The position numbers and the translations under genes were made by a program. From the NCBI GenBank assembly GCA_016705575.1, contig JADIXX010000001.1, forward strand, positions 558,001-622,000: DNA of 64,000 bases. The letters run 5' to 3'. Below the pieces are notes generated by a model. That model did not search any database. It saw only the letters and a program-made list of their open reading frames with translations, and was not told where the DNA came from. Positions 51,922-59,791 of the stretch are shown here, piece after piece (within the stretch, counting starts at the first letter, position 1; each line of letters starts with the position of its first letter). Origin of the DNA: Candidatus Aalborgicola defluviihabitans (GTDB lineage Bacteria > Pseudomonadota > Gammaproteobacteria > Burkholderiales > Burkholderiaceae_C).

Positions 51922-53118
51922 TTACGTGGCGGCGGCCCCCAGCCGCCACAGCGAGGTTATTTCGGCTGCGCGCGCCGCATGCAGGGCATCCGTACTGTCG
52001 GTTGCCTTGGCGTGGACGGGCTTGGCATCCATGCGCCCCAGAACCACAAGACCGGCGGCTGCAAACGCGGCCAGCAGTTCGGCCCGGGTGCGCAGGCCCA
52101 GGTGCTCGGCCAGATCCGACAAAATCAACCAGCCTTCGCCGTGCCGCGTCAGGTGATCGGTCAACCCGGCCAAAAAGCCCAGCAACATGCGGCTGCCTTC
52201 GTCGTACACGGCAAATTCGATGGGAGAACTGGGCCGCGCCGGCAGCCACGGTGGGTTGCACAGAACAAGGCTGGCGCGCCCCGGCGGGAACAGGTCAACC
52301 TGGAGCACTTCCACCTGGGCGCTAACGCCCAGTTGTGTCAGATTGGCGTGCGCACAGGCAATGGCACGCGGGTCTTGGTCGGTGGCCACCACCTTGGTGA
52401 TGCCGCGCCGCGCCAACACCGCAGACAGCACGCCGGTGCCGGTGCCAATGTCAAACGCCACCAAGTCCTTTTGGCTTGGCCCAGCCTGTGGTAGTGGGGC
52501 TGTAGCTACCAGGGCCACGTATTCGCCGCGTATGGGAGAGAACACGCCATAGTGGGGGTGGATGCGGTTGTTGGGCGCAGCACCCAGCGCAGCAACCTCG
52601 ACACCTTTTTTACGCCACTCGTGCGCACTGATCATGCCCAGCAGATCGCGCATCGGTGCCACACTGGCGCCATCGGTGGTAATGACTGGCCCCCAAGCCT
52701 CGGCACAGGCCAGGCGGGCATCTGGCGCCCGGCGCAGCGCAATGCCGTAGTCGGCTTCAAAGGGTAGCAGCACCATACCCAACACCCGTGCCCGCTGGGC
52801 CTGGGCCTGGCGGTGCAAATTGAACACGTTGGCCATCGGAACAGCAGGCGCATCGGCATCAGTGGCTTTGCCTTTTGCGCGCTTCTTGCGCTGTGGGGTT
52901 TTGTCAACGCGTCGGGCCAGGGCCTGCAGCAATTGGCGGGCGTTGTGAAAGTCGCCGCGCCACAGTAAGGCAGTGCCTTCGCAGGCAAGGTGGTAGGCCG
53001 CATCGGCAGTGGTGGTGTCGTCGGCAATCACTACGCGCTTGGGCGGTGGTGCTCCGCGTTCAGAGCGCCACAGGGCAGTGTGGTTAACGCCGGATTCGGT
53101 CCAATGGATGGTGGGCAT
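51922..53118 (-). CDS. Class I SAM-dependent methyltransferase with N-terminal extension
   Basis: The C-terminal half has the SAM motif VAFDIGTGTGVLSAVLARRG and the NPPW motif (LVLCNPPWLPARP), which is typical of N- or O-methyltransferases of the RsmC/PrmC/HemK type acting on nucleic acid or glutamine. The N-terminal part (LLWRGDFHNARQLLQALARR) recurs in related proteins but has no known role. The start is uncertain: 53118 (MPTIHWTESG) is preferred, with 53166 and 53238 as alternatives; none has a clear Shine-Dalgarno. Substrate unknown. Confidence 0.85.
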   Translation of the reverse strand: MPTIHWTESGVNHTALWRSERGAPPPKRVVIADDTTTADAAYHLACEGTALLWRGDFHNARQLLQALARRVDKTPQRKKRAKGKATDADAPAVPMANVFNLHRQAQAQRARVLGMVLLPFEADYGIALRRAPDARLACAEAWGPVITTDGASVAPMRDLLGMISAHEWRKKGVEVAALGAAPNNRIHPHYGVFSPIRGEYVALVATAPLPQAGPSQKDLVAFDIGTGTGVLSAVLARRGITKVVATDQDPRAIACAHANLTQLGVSAQVEVLQVDLFPPGRASLVLCNPPWLPARPSSPIEFAVYDEGSRMLLGFLAGLTDHLTRHGEGWLILSDLAEHLGLRTRAELLAAFAAAGLVVLGRMDAKPVHAKATDSTDALHAARAAEITSLWRLGAAAT

Positions 53119-53264
53119 GTGAGGCCGTGCGTGGTTAGTGACGACGCTGGTGGGGGTGTGGGGCATCGGTTGATTGAAAGTCTGTGAGAAGTCGAAGACG
53201 TTGTAACAGATTGGCGGGGCATGGCTTGCGTTGGGCATATTGTCGCGACTATGCTCACGCTCTT

Positions 53265-53816
53265 ATGCCAAACAAGACCCGTCACACCATGAAAACGATG
53301 CGCTTTCACGCGAGCGTCGAACCAGTTGCCAACCGTGCCAAGACCGTTTGGTTGCAGCGCGTTTTAAAAACCCTCACTGCACTGGCTGTGCTGACCTGCG
53401 CAACGGCCTGCAGCGTGACGGGCACGTCCAGCCAAGGCGCGCAAGCCGGTGACATTGCCCAATTGACCCGCCAGGCCGATGCATGGGACAAGGCCATTGT
53501 GCGCAAAGACCGTGGGGCCATTGAGACCAATATGGCGGACGACTTTCGCCAGATAGATGGCGATGCTGACATCGAAACCAAGGCATCGTTCGTAACCGGC
53601 TTGCTCGTGCCCAAGCTGACTATCAACCCCTAAACGGTGGAGGATTTTGACGTGCGTCTGTACGGCGACGTGGCTTTGTTAAGTGGGCGCACGCAGATGA
53701 CGGGTAGCTACGACGGCAAACCATTCGCGTCGCATTACCGCTACATCGACATCTACGTGCGCTCCAACGGGGTGTGGAAGATTGCCAGCGTGCAAATCAC
53801 CAAGGTGCCAAAGTAG
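53265..53816 (+). pseudogene. DUF4440/SnoaL-like lipoprotein gene interrupted by an in-frame stop
   Basis: From the ATG at 53265 (or 53289) the frame encodes a lipoprotein-type signal (LKTLTALAVLTCATAC) and a DUF4440/NTF2-like domain (QADAWDKAIVRKDRGAIETN). It meets TAA at 53631-53633 after LTINP. The same frame resumes as TVEDFDVRLYGDVALLSG and ends KVPK at the TAG at 53814-53816. Family members have Tyr where the TAA stands (NPYTVEDF), so a TAC or TAT to TAA change is the simple explanation. A sequencing error cannot be excluded. Confidence 0.75.
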
Positions 53817-53838
53817 GCGGCATGCTTGAGCACCGCTT

Positions 53839-54987
53839 TTACGGCGTTTCCAGTAGGTCTCCGGTATCCACAGGGCCCAAGGCCACGGCCAACACTTTGG
53901 AGCCCAAGTGGCGACGGTAGCCAACGAAGTTGGCCGGTAGGCCTTCGGCCTTGAGGTCCTTGCCGGTACGAAGCTCGTAGTGCACATGTGGATTGTTGGA
54001 ACTGCCGGAATTGCCCATGCGCGCCACCAGGTCACCGCGCCGCACCACATCGCCCACTTTCACCGATAGACTACCTTTTTGGATATGGCCCAGCAGGCTG
54101 AATTCACCATTGCCATGGTCAATAACCACGTAGTTGCCATAGAAATGCATAGGCGTTGACTTGACCTTTTCGAGCCTGAAATAACTCTCACCTCCACGGA
54201 TATTGTCTGGCGTTGTGTCAGCTGCATCTACCACTGTGCCATCGCCGGTTGCATACAGAGGCTGACCCCAAGCGTACCAGTCTTCATTACTGGCACCGGA
54301 GCTGCGGAAGACGTCGAAGTGCTCGTTGCTGGGATTGATGTCCAGGCTGTAGCGCATGAAATTCTGGCTCAGCCCAAGGTCTTTGGCCGCTGGGTGTTCT
54401 GTGTTGAGGCGGCGGTGGTGGGCGTAAAAATCATGACCATCATGGATCATCAACCAGCCTTTGACCGGCAGGGACAACACGGTCTTGCTCTGGTACACCT
54501 GCGGCGTCACCGTGACGGTTGCCTGGGATTCTGGCGCCTCATGCGGGATGCTCATACCAAACCGGTAGGTGAGTGTGTGCAGGTCCACGTCCGGCCTGAA
54601 ACTGTGGAAGGGGTTGAACACCAGTATCTTCGCGCCAGAAGCGATGGTGCGGGTGGGTACCGTTTCGATGGCGGGTGCCAAGCCGTTGCCGTCGATAAAG
54701 CGGCGTAGCACGGGTTTGCCGAGACTGTCCATAACGCTTAGTTCTATGCTGTCCAGCCCCAGCGGTGTAGAGCCCTGGTTCTCCACCAAAAAGTCAAAAT
54801 TTAGGGCTTGGCCTGTATCACTGGCTTCTATCCAGATCTTCTGCGGCTGGGCTGTCACGCGTATTGGACCTGCTGTCTTGGGCACAAGCTTTTGCCAGGC
54901 GAAGTAGCCCGAACCGAGCACTGCCATGATGGCCAGAACCCAGGCAAGGACGGCCAGCGTTGGGGTGAGTTTCGGGGATGGCATCAT
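53839..54987 (-). CDS. M23 (LytM-type) metallopeptidase, membrane anchored
   Basis: Probable periplasmic cell-wall peptidase. The ATG at 54987 gives 382 residues with a membrane segment (LAVLAWVLAIMAVLGSGYF, about 12-30) and a C-terminal M23 domain: GNYVVIDHGNGEFSLLGHI, GDVVRRGDLVARMGNSGSS and HVHYELRTG. The first zinc motif, normally HxxxD, appears as RYSLD (in FMRYSLDINPS), so one usual ligand may be replaced by Arg. A longer frame to 55137 overlaps nothing known and lacks family support. Confidence 0.85.
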   Translation of the reverse strand: MMPSPKLTPTLAVLAWVLAIMAVLGSGYFAWQKLVPKTAGPIRVTAQPQKIWIEASDTGQALNFDFLVENQGSTPLGLDSIELSVMDSLGKPVLRRFIDGNGLAPAIETVPTRTIASGAKILVFNPFHSFRPDVDLHTLTYRFGMSIPHEAPESQATVTVTPQVYQSKTVLSLPVKGWLMIHDGHDFYAHHRRLNTEHPAAKDLGLSQNFMRYSLDINPSNEHFDVFRSSGASNEDWYAWGQPLYATGDGTVVDAADTTPDNIRGGESYFRLEKVKSTPMHFYGNYVVIDHGNGEFSLLGHIQKGSLSVKVGDVVRRGDLVARMGNSGSSNNPHVHYELRTGKDLKAEGLPANFVGYRRHLGSKVLAVALGPVDTGDLLETP

Positions 54988-55172
54988 CAATGGTGCATTG
55001 GTGCAGTGAAAGAAGTAGGCGGACTGTAGCCGTCGTGGCGTCCAAACGGAAGCCGCGTGCGACAGAACGCTGCAGGCGTGTCCTGAACTGCAGGGCAGTC
55101 CGAGCAAAAAAAGACGTGATTGCCCTGCGTTGCCCAAACTCCGCTTAAGCGCTTGGTGCGCCAGTTGCCGAT

Positions 55173-56210
55173 TCAGCTGCGGATCAAATACCCGATGCCG
55201 CTGTTAATCAGGGTTCCGCCAATCAGCAGCCACGCGAAAAGCGCGGTGGCCAGCACCATGGGCTTGCTGCCAGCTTTGCGGATGGCAGAGACGTGCGTCG
55301 TTAACCCCAGCGCGCCCATGGCCATGGCCAGCAGCAAGTTGTCCAGCGCAATCAGTTGGGCAACCCAGGCTTGGGGCAGCCAGCTCAATGAGTTGAAGCC
55401 CGCCATGGCAAGAAAGCCTAGCGCAAACCACGGAATGGTGATGGGGCGCTTGTCACTATCGCTACCCTTGTTACTGTTATGGCGGCGGTTCAACCAGGCC
55501 GACAAAATCATCAAAAACGGGGCCAGCATCATCACGCGAATCATCTTGGTAATGACCGCACTGGTGGCGGCTTGCTCGCTCACGGCGCGACCAGCAGCAA
55601 CTGCCTGTGCCACTTCATGCACGGTGGAGCCGGTAAAAATGCCAAAGGCAAATTCAGACACCCCCAACGCATGGGTCATGGAAAACAGCAGCGGGTACAG
55701 AAACATGGCCAGGGTGCCGAACACCACCACGGTCGCCACGGCCACCGCCACCTTCTCGGCTTGTGCCTTGATAACTGGCTCGGTCGCCAAAATGGCGGCG
55801 GCGCCGCAGATTGAGCTGCCGGCGCCGATCAAGATCACGCTCTGTTCATCCAGCCCCAGCTTGCGCCGGCCCAGCCAAAAGGCCAAAAAGAAGGTTGACG
55901 TCAACACACAGGCATCGATCAGGATGCCGCCCACGCCGACCGCCGCAATATCCTGAAAAGTGAGCTTGAAGCCGAACATAATGATGCCCAGGCGCAGGAT
56001 GTGGCCCTTGGCGAAGGCAATCCCTGCATGGCTGTGCACCGCGATGCGCGGATAGACCGTATTGCCCAGCACCATGCCGCCCACAATGGCCAGCGTCAGG
56101 GCGGATAGGCCGAGTTGGCTGAACCACGGCAGGCCAGCGGCATAGAGAGCGCCCAGTGACAGGGTGAAAGCGAGGGTCAGGCCAAGGATGTGTTGGCGGT
56201 TGAATTTCAT
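55173..56210 (-). CDS. yeiH: YeiH-family putative sulfate exporter
   Basis: UPF0324 (YeiH/PSE) multi-pass membrane protein of 345 residues with about ten hydrophobic segments. Family motifs include VYPRIAVHSHAGIAFAKG, GRRKLGLDEQSVILIGAGSSICGAAAI and GSTVHEVAQAVAAG. The ATG at 56210 is preceded by AGGTAGAACC. It is divergent from a LysR regulator that probably controls it. Related transporters are linked to sulfite/sulfate or sulfur-compound export; the substrate here is an inference. Confidence 0.92.
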   Translation of the reverse strand: MKFNRQHILGLTLAFTLSLGALYAAGLPWFSQLGLSALTLAIVGGMVLGNTVYPRIAVHSHAGIAFAKGHILRLGIIMFGFKLTFQDIAAVGVGGILIDACVLTSTFFLAFWLGRRKLGLDEQSVILIGAGSSICGAAAILATEPVIKAQAEKVAVAVATVVVFGTLAMFLYPLLFSMTHALGVSEFAFGIFTGSTVHEVAQAVAAGRAVSEQAATSAVITKMIRVMMLAPFLMILSAWLNRRHNSNKGSDSDKRPITIPWFALGFLAMAGFNSLSWLPQAWVAQLIALDNLLLAMAMGALGLTTHVSAIRKAGSKPMVLATALFAWLLIGGTLINSGIGYLIRS

Positions 56211-56288
56211 GGTTCTACCTGCGTAAAGTGGGGCTTGTGGCCCCGGTACCTGAACGATAGGTTTTTGTGATCCAGTTGTAAAACAGTT

Positions 56289-56316
56289 AATATTTATTAA
56301 TTCAATTAAAAATATT
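56289..56316. promoter_or_regulatory. AT-rich dyad in the yeiH-lysR intergenic region, candidate LysR operator
   Basis: AATATTT (56289-56295) and AAATATT (56310-56316) are perfect inverted arms around a 14-base AT-rich centre, between the divergent yeiH and LysR-type genes. The region is much richer in A/T than the rest of the window. This is the position and symmetry expected for a LysR-family binding site, but no binding is shown. Confidence 0.5.
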
Positions 56317-56363
56317 GATGAATTGGTCAAAATCCAGCGATATCGAACAAGAGGAAACACACC

Positions 56364-57230
56364 ATGGCATTGCGTTTGAGCCTGCGGGAGCTGGAAGTTT
56401 TTGTGGCGGTAGCAGACCAGGAGACGGTGACGGCTGCTGCCGATAGCGTGGCGCTGACCCAATCGGCAGCCAGCCAGGCCCTGGCGGCGCTAGAAACCGC
56501 TCTGGCTGCGCGCTTGTTTGACCGCGTGGGGCGCCGTCTGGTGCTCAACGAATATGGCCGCCTGCTGTTGCCCCGCGCCCGCGCCATGCTCGACGCTGCG
56601 CAGGACATGCAGCGCTTGTTCGACAGCGACTCCGCCCTGCATGTGCGCGTGGGCGCCAGCAGCACCATAGCCAACTACCTGCTGCCGCTGCAGATTGCCC
56701 GCTTTCAGCAACAGCATCCCCAAGCGCGGGTGGAGTTGATGGTGGGTAACACCGCCGATGTGGTCGAGGCAGTGGCGGGTTTCAAGGTGGACATGGGGTA
56801 CGTAGAAGGCCCGTGCCACCACCCGGATATAGTGATTGAACCCTGGCAGGATGACACGCTGGTGGTGTTTACTGCCGCCACGCACCCGCTGGCAAAGGCG
56901 CCAGTTGGTTTTTCGCAGCTGGCGCAGGCGCTGTGGGTCTTGCGCGAGCGTGGCTCTGGTACCCGCGAGGAAGTGGAACACCTGTTGCTGCCCCATGTGG
57001 GCGGCTTTGGTGAGGTCATGGAAATGGGGCATTCAGAAGCCATCCGGCGCACCGTAGCGGCCGGTCTAGGGGTGAGTTGCCTGTCGCTGCATGTAGTGCA
57101 GGAGTTGCTCGATAGCGGTCAAATTGTGGCAGTTCCAGCTCCTTTGCCGCCGTTGCAGCGCACGTTGAATCGCATTCACCACAAGAACAAGAGCCAGACC
57201 CGAGGTATGGAGGCTTTCAACCAGGCATAG
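56364..57230 (+). CDS. LysR-type transcriptional regulator (YeiE-like)
   Basis: A 288-residue LTTR. The N-terminal winged HTH is at about 5-64 (LRELEVFVAVADQETVTAAA, LTQSAASQALAALE), and the effector domain follows (about 90-288). The gene is divergent from yeiH with 153 bases between the starts, so it probably regulates yeiH and itself. Effector unknown; sulfite or another sulfur compound is possible by analogy with YeiE. Confidence 0.92.
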   Translation: MALRLSLRELEVFVAVADQETVTAAADSVALTQSAASQALAALETALAARLFDRVGRRLVLNEYGRLLLPRARAMLDAAQDMQRLFDSDSALHVRVGASSTIANYLLPLQIARFQQQHPQARVELMVGNTADVVEAVAGFKVDMGYVEGPCHHPDIVIEPWQDDTLVVFTAATHPLAKAPVGFSQLAQALWVLRERGSGTREEVEHLLLPHVGGFGEVMEMGHSEAIRRTVAAGLGVSCLSLHVVQELLDSGQIVAVPAPLPPLQRTLNRIHHKNKSQTRGMEAFNQA

Positions 57231-57331
57231 CCGTATGGGAGGGCGCCGGCGGCCTTGTGGCACACTTCCGGCCTTGCTTTCATTCACCCAATTTGGCCCT
57301 GCGGCCAATGCTTTTGTTTCGCTTCCCCGCC

Positions 57332-59791
57332 ATGCAGAAAATCATCGCGCAACTCGCGCAAGAAATACAAGTCCGCCCGCAACAAATCGAAGCCGCTGTG
57401 CAGCTCTTCGACGAAGGCTCTACGGTGCCCTTTATTGCCCGCTACCGCAAGGAAGTGACCGGTGGGTTGGACGATATTCAGCTGCGCGAGCTGGAAACCC
57501 GCCTGTCGTACCTGCGCGAGCTGCGCGACCGCAAAGAGGCGGTGTGCAAGCTGATTGATGAGCAGGGCAAGCTGACCCCGGTGCTCATGGCCGCCATTCA
57601 CAGCGCCACCACCAAACAAGAGCTGGAAGACATTTACCTGCCCTTTAAGCTCAAGCGCCGCACCAAGGGCCAACTGGCCAAGGAAGCCGGGCTGGAGCCA
57701 CTGGCCGACGCGTTGTTTGCTGATCCGACCCTGGTGCCTGCCGAGGCGGCGCTGTCCTACGTTATTCCCATGCGCCCGGTGGTGGAGGGCGAGGACAAAC
57801 AGCCCGATTTCAGCACCGTGCCAGCCGTGCTGGATGGTGTGCGTGATTTGCTCAGTGAGCGCTGGGCAGAGAACCCCGCACTGGTGCAAGACCTGCGCGA
57901 GTGGCTGTGGGCCGAGGGCCTGCTGCAAAGCAAGCTGGCGGAAGGCAAGGACGAGAACAACGCCGACGTGGCCAAGTTTCGCGATTATTTTGACTACGAC
58001 GAGCCCATTGGCCGCGTGCCCAGCCACCGTGCGCTGGCCGTGTTCCGGGGCCGTTCGCTGGACATTTTGGATGCCAAGTTGGTGCTTCCCGAACCTGCTA
58101 TTGCATCAAATCAGCCTCTAGCCCTCGCCAATACTACACAACCAGCTATAAAAAAAGTAGCGATTCCGGTGATCTCGTTGGCCGAAGGCCGCATTGCGCT
58201 GCGCTTGGGCTGGAGCCACCAGAAGCGCGCTGCCGACGATTTGATCCGCAAATGCGTCGCCTGGACCTGGAAGGTCAAACTGTCCATGTCCACCGAGCGT
58301 GACCTGTTTACGCGGCTGCGCGAAGAGGCCGAAAAAGTCGCCATCAAGGTCTTCGCCGACAACCTGCGTGACCTGCTCTTGGCTGCACCCGCCGGCCCGC
58401 GTGTGGTGCTGGGACTGGACCCTGGCATTCGCACCGGCGTGAAGGTGGCCGTGGTCGATTCCACCGGCAAGCTGGTCGAAACCGCCACCGTGTTCCCCCA
58501 CGAGCCGCGCAAAGATTGGGAAGGTTCGCTGCACACCCTGGGCAAACTCTGCGCCAAACACGGCGTGAACCTGATCGCCATTGGCAACGGCACCGCCAGC
58601 CGCGAGACCGACAAACTGGCCGGTGATTTGATCAAGCTGCTGGGCAAGATGGCCACGCAAGCAGGAGCGCCGGAGTTAAAGATTGAGAAGGTGGTGGTCA
58701 GCGAGGCGGGCGCCTCGGTGTACAGCGCCAGCGAATTTGCCAGCCAAGAGATGCCCGATGTGGACGTGAGCCTGCGCGGTGCCGCCAGCATTGCGCGTCG
58801 CTTGCAAGATCCGCTGGCCGAGCTGGTCAAGATTGACCCCAAGAGTATTGGCGTGGGCCAGTACCAGCACGATGTGAACCAGAGCGAACTGGCCCGTATG
58901 CTGGACACCGTGGTGGAAGACTGCGTCAACTCGGTGGGTGTGGACCTCAACACGGCCAGCGTGCCGCTCTTGTCCAAGGTGTCGGGCCTGTCCGGCACCG
59001 TGGCCAAGGCCGTGGTGCGCTGGCGCGAAAGCAACGGCGCCTTTGGCAGCCGCCAAGATTTGCTCAAAGTCACCGGCCTGGGTGCCAAGACCTTTGAGCA
59101 GGCGGCTGGCTTCTTGCGGATTCGTGGCGGCAGCAACCCGCTGGACATGACCGGCGTGCACCCCGAGACCTACCCCGTGGTGGAGAAGATCATGGCCCAA
59201 ACCGGCAAGCCGGTGGCGGAGATCATGGGCCGCGCTGATATGCTGAAAGCGCTACGCCCCGAGCTGTTCGCCAACGAGCAATTCGGTGTCATCACCGTCA
59301 AAGACATCTTCACTGAGCTGGAAAAACCCGGCCGTGACCCGCGCCCCGACTTCAAGGTGGCGCGCTTCAACGACGGTGTGGAAGATATTGCCGACCTGAA
59401 GGAAGGCATGATTTTGGAAGGCACCGTGAGCAACGTCGCGGCCTTTGGCGCTTTCATCGATCTGGGCGTGCACCAGGACGGCTTGGTGCATGTGAGCCAG
59501 CTCAGCCACAAGTTCACCACCGATGCGCGCGAGGTGGTCAAGACCGGCGATATTGTCAAAGTGCAGGTGCAAGAGGTGGACGTGGCCCGCAAGCGCATCA
59601 GTCTTACTATGAAAATAGGAGCTGCACCAGCAGGCGGTACGAGGGCTACAGGCCAAAAACCCGGAGACAATCGTTATCAAGGCCCTGCGCGTGGCGAGCG
59701 CCAAAACGGCGGCCAGCACGGCAGTCGTCAAGACGCCAGCTTGGGTGGCGGCTCGGCCATGGCCAGTGCCTTTGCCAAGCTCAAACGCTGA
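57332..59791 (+). CDS. tex: RNA-binding transcription accessory protein Tex, with two repeat-derived segments
   Basis: Tex is an RNA-binding S1 protein related to eukaryotic Spt6. The ATG at 57332 gives 819 residues (typical 770-790); a GTG at 57257 would add 25 unlike residues. It has the Tex N-terminal helices (VPFIARYRKEVTGGLDD), a YqgF/RNase H-like domain (VLGLDPGIRTGVKVAVVD), a helix-hairpin-helix (VSGLSGTVAKAVV), and an S1 domain at about 690-760 (EGMILEGTVSNVAAFGAFID). Residues 258-277 and 759-777 are encoded by two copies of the dispersed element, in opposite orientations. Convergent overlap of 11 bases with the next gene. Confidence 0.95.
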   Translation: MQKIIAQLAQEIQVRPQQIEAAVQLFDEGSTVPFIARYRKEVTGGLDDIQLRELETRLSYLRELRDRKEAVCKLIDEQGKLTPVLMAAIHSATTKQELEDIYLPFKLKRRTKGQLAKEAGLEPLADALFADPTLVPAEAALSYVIPMRPVVEGEDKQPDFSTVPAVLDGVRDLLSERWAENPALVQDLREWLWAEGLLQSKLAEGKDENNADVAKFRDYFDYDEPIGRVPSHRALAVFRGRSLDILDAKLVLPEPAIASNQPLALANTTQPAIKKVAIPVISLAEGRIALRLGWSHQKRAADDLIRKCVAWTWKVKLSMSTERDLFTRLREEAEKVAIKVFADNLRDLLLAAPAGPRVVLGLDPGIRTGVKVAVVDSTGKLVETATVFPHEPRKDWEGSLHTLGKLCAKHGVNLIAIGNGTASRETDKLAGDLIKLLGKMATQAGAPELKIEKVVVSEAGASVYSASEFASQEMPDVDVSLRGAASIARRLQDPLAELVKIDPKSIGVGQYQHDVNQSELARMLDTVVEDCVNSVGVDLNTASVPLLSKVSGLSGTVAKAVVRWRESNGAFGSRQDLLKVTGLGAKTFEQAAGFLRIRGGSNPLDMTGVHPETYPVVEKIMAQTGKPVAEIMGRADMLKALRPELFANEQFGVITVKDIFTELEKPGRDPRPDFKVARFNDGVEDIADLKEGMILEGTVSNVAAFGAFIDLGVHQDGLVHVSQLSHKFTTDAREVVKTGDIVKVQVQEVDVARKRISLTMKIGAAPAGGTRATGQKPGDNRYQGPARGERQNGGQHGSRQDASLGGGSAMASAFAKLKR
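58104..58161 (-). repeat. 58-bp dispersed element, copy 7 (inside tex, antisense)
   Basis: Minus strand: GCTAC, seven T, ATAGCTGG, then 13-base spacer TTGTGTAGTATTG and GCGAGGGCTAG with the ATTTGATG end. Same layout without gaps. It is the only copy that lies antisense within a gene, and the tex frame stays open through it (residues 258-277, IASNQPLALANTTQPAIKK). Confidence 0.75.
59606..59663 (+). repeat. 58-bp dispersed element, copy 8 (near the 3' end of tex, sense)
   Basis: ACTATGAAAATAGGAGCTGC, 13-base spacer ACCAGCAGGCGGT, then ACGAGGGCTACAGGCC. In sense and in the common frame (ACT ATG AAA ATA). It follows the S1 domain immediately, encoding TMKIGAAPAGGTRATGQ. The end GCTACAGGCC matches the mfd copy. 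Confidence 0.7.

Noticed and set aside
52480..52520. Possible tenth, degraded copy of the dispersed element in the methyltransferase gene (minus strand GTAGCTACAGCC... then CAGGCTGGGCC)
   Set aside because: Only a few short words match, the spacer is about one codon shorter than the constant 13 bases, and no ACGAGGGCTAG block is present; the segment fits ordinary coding sequence.
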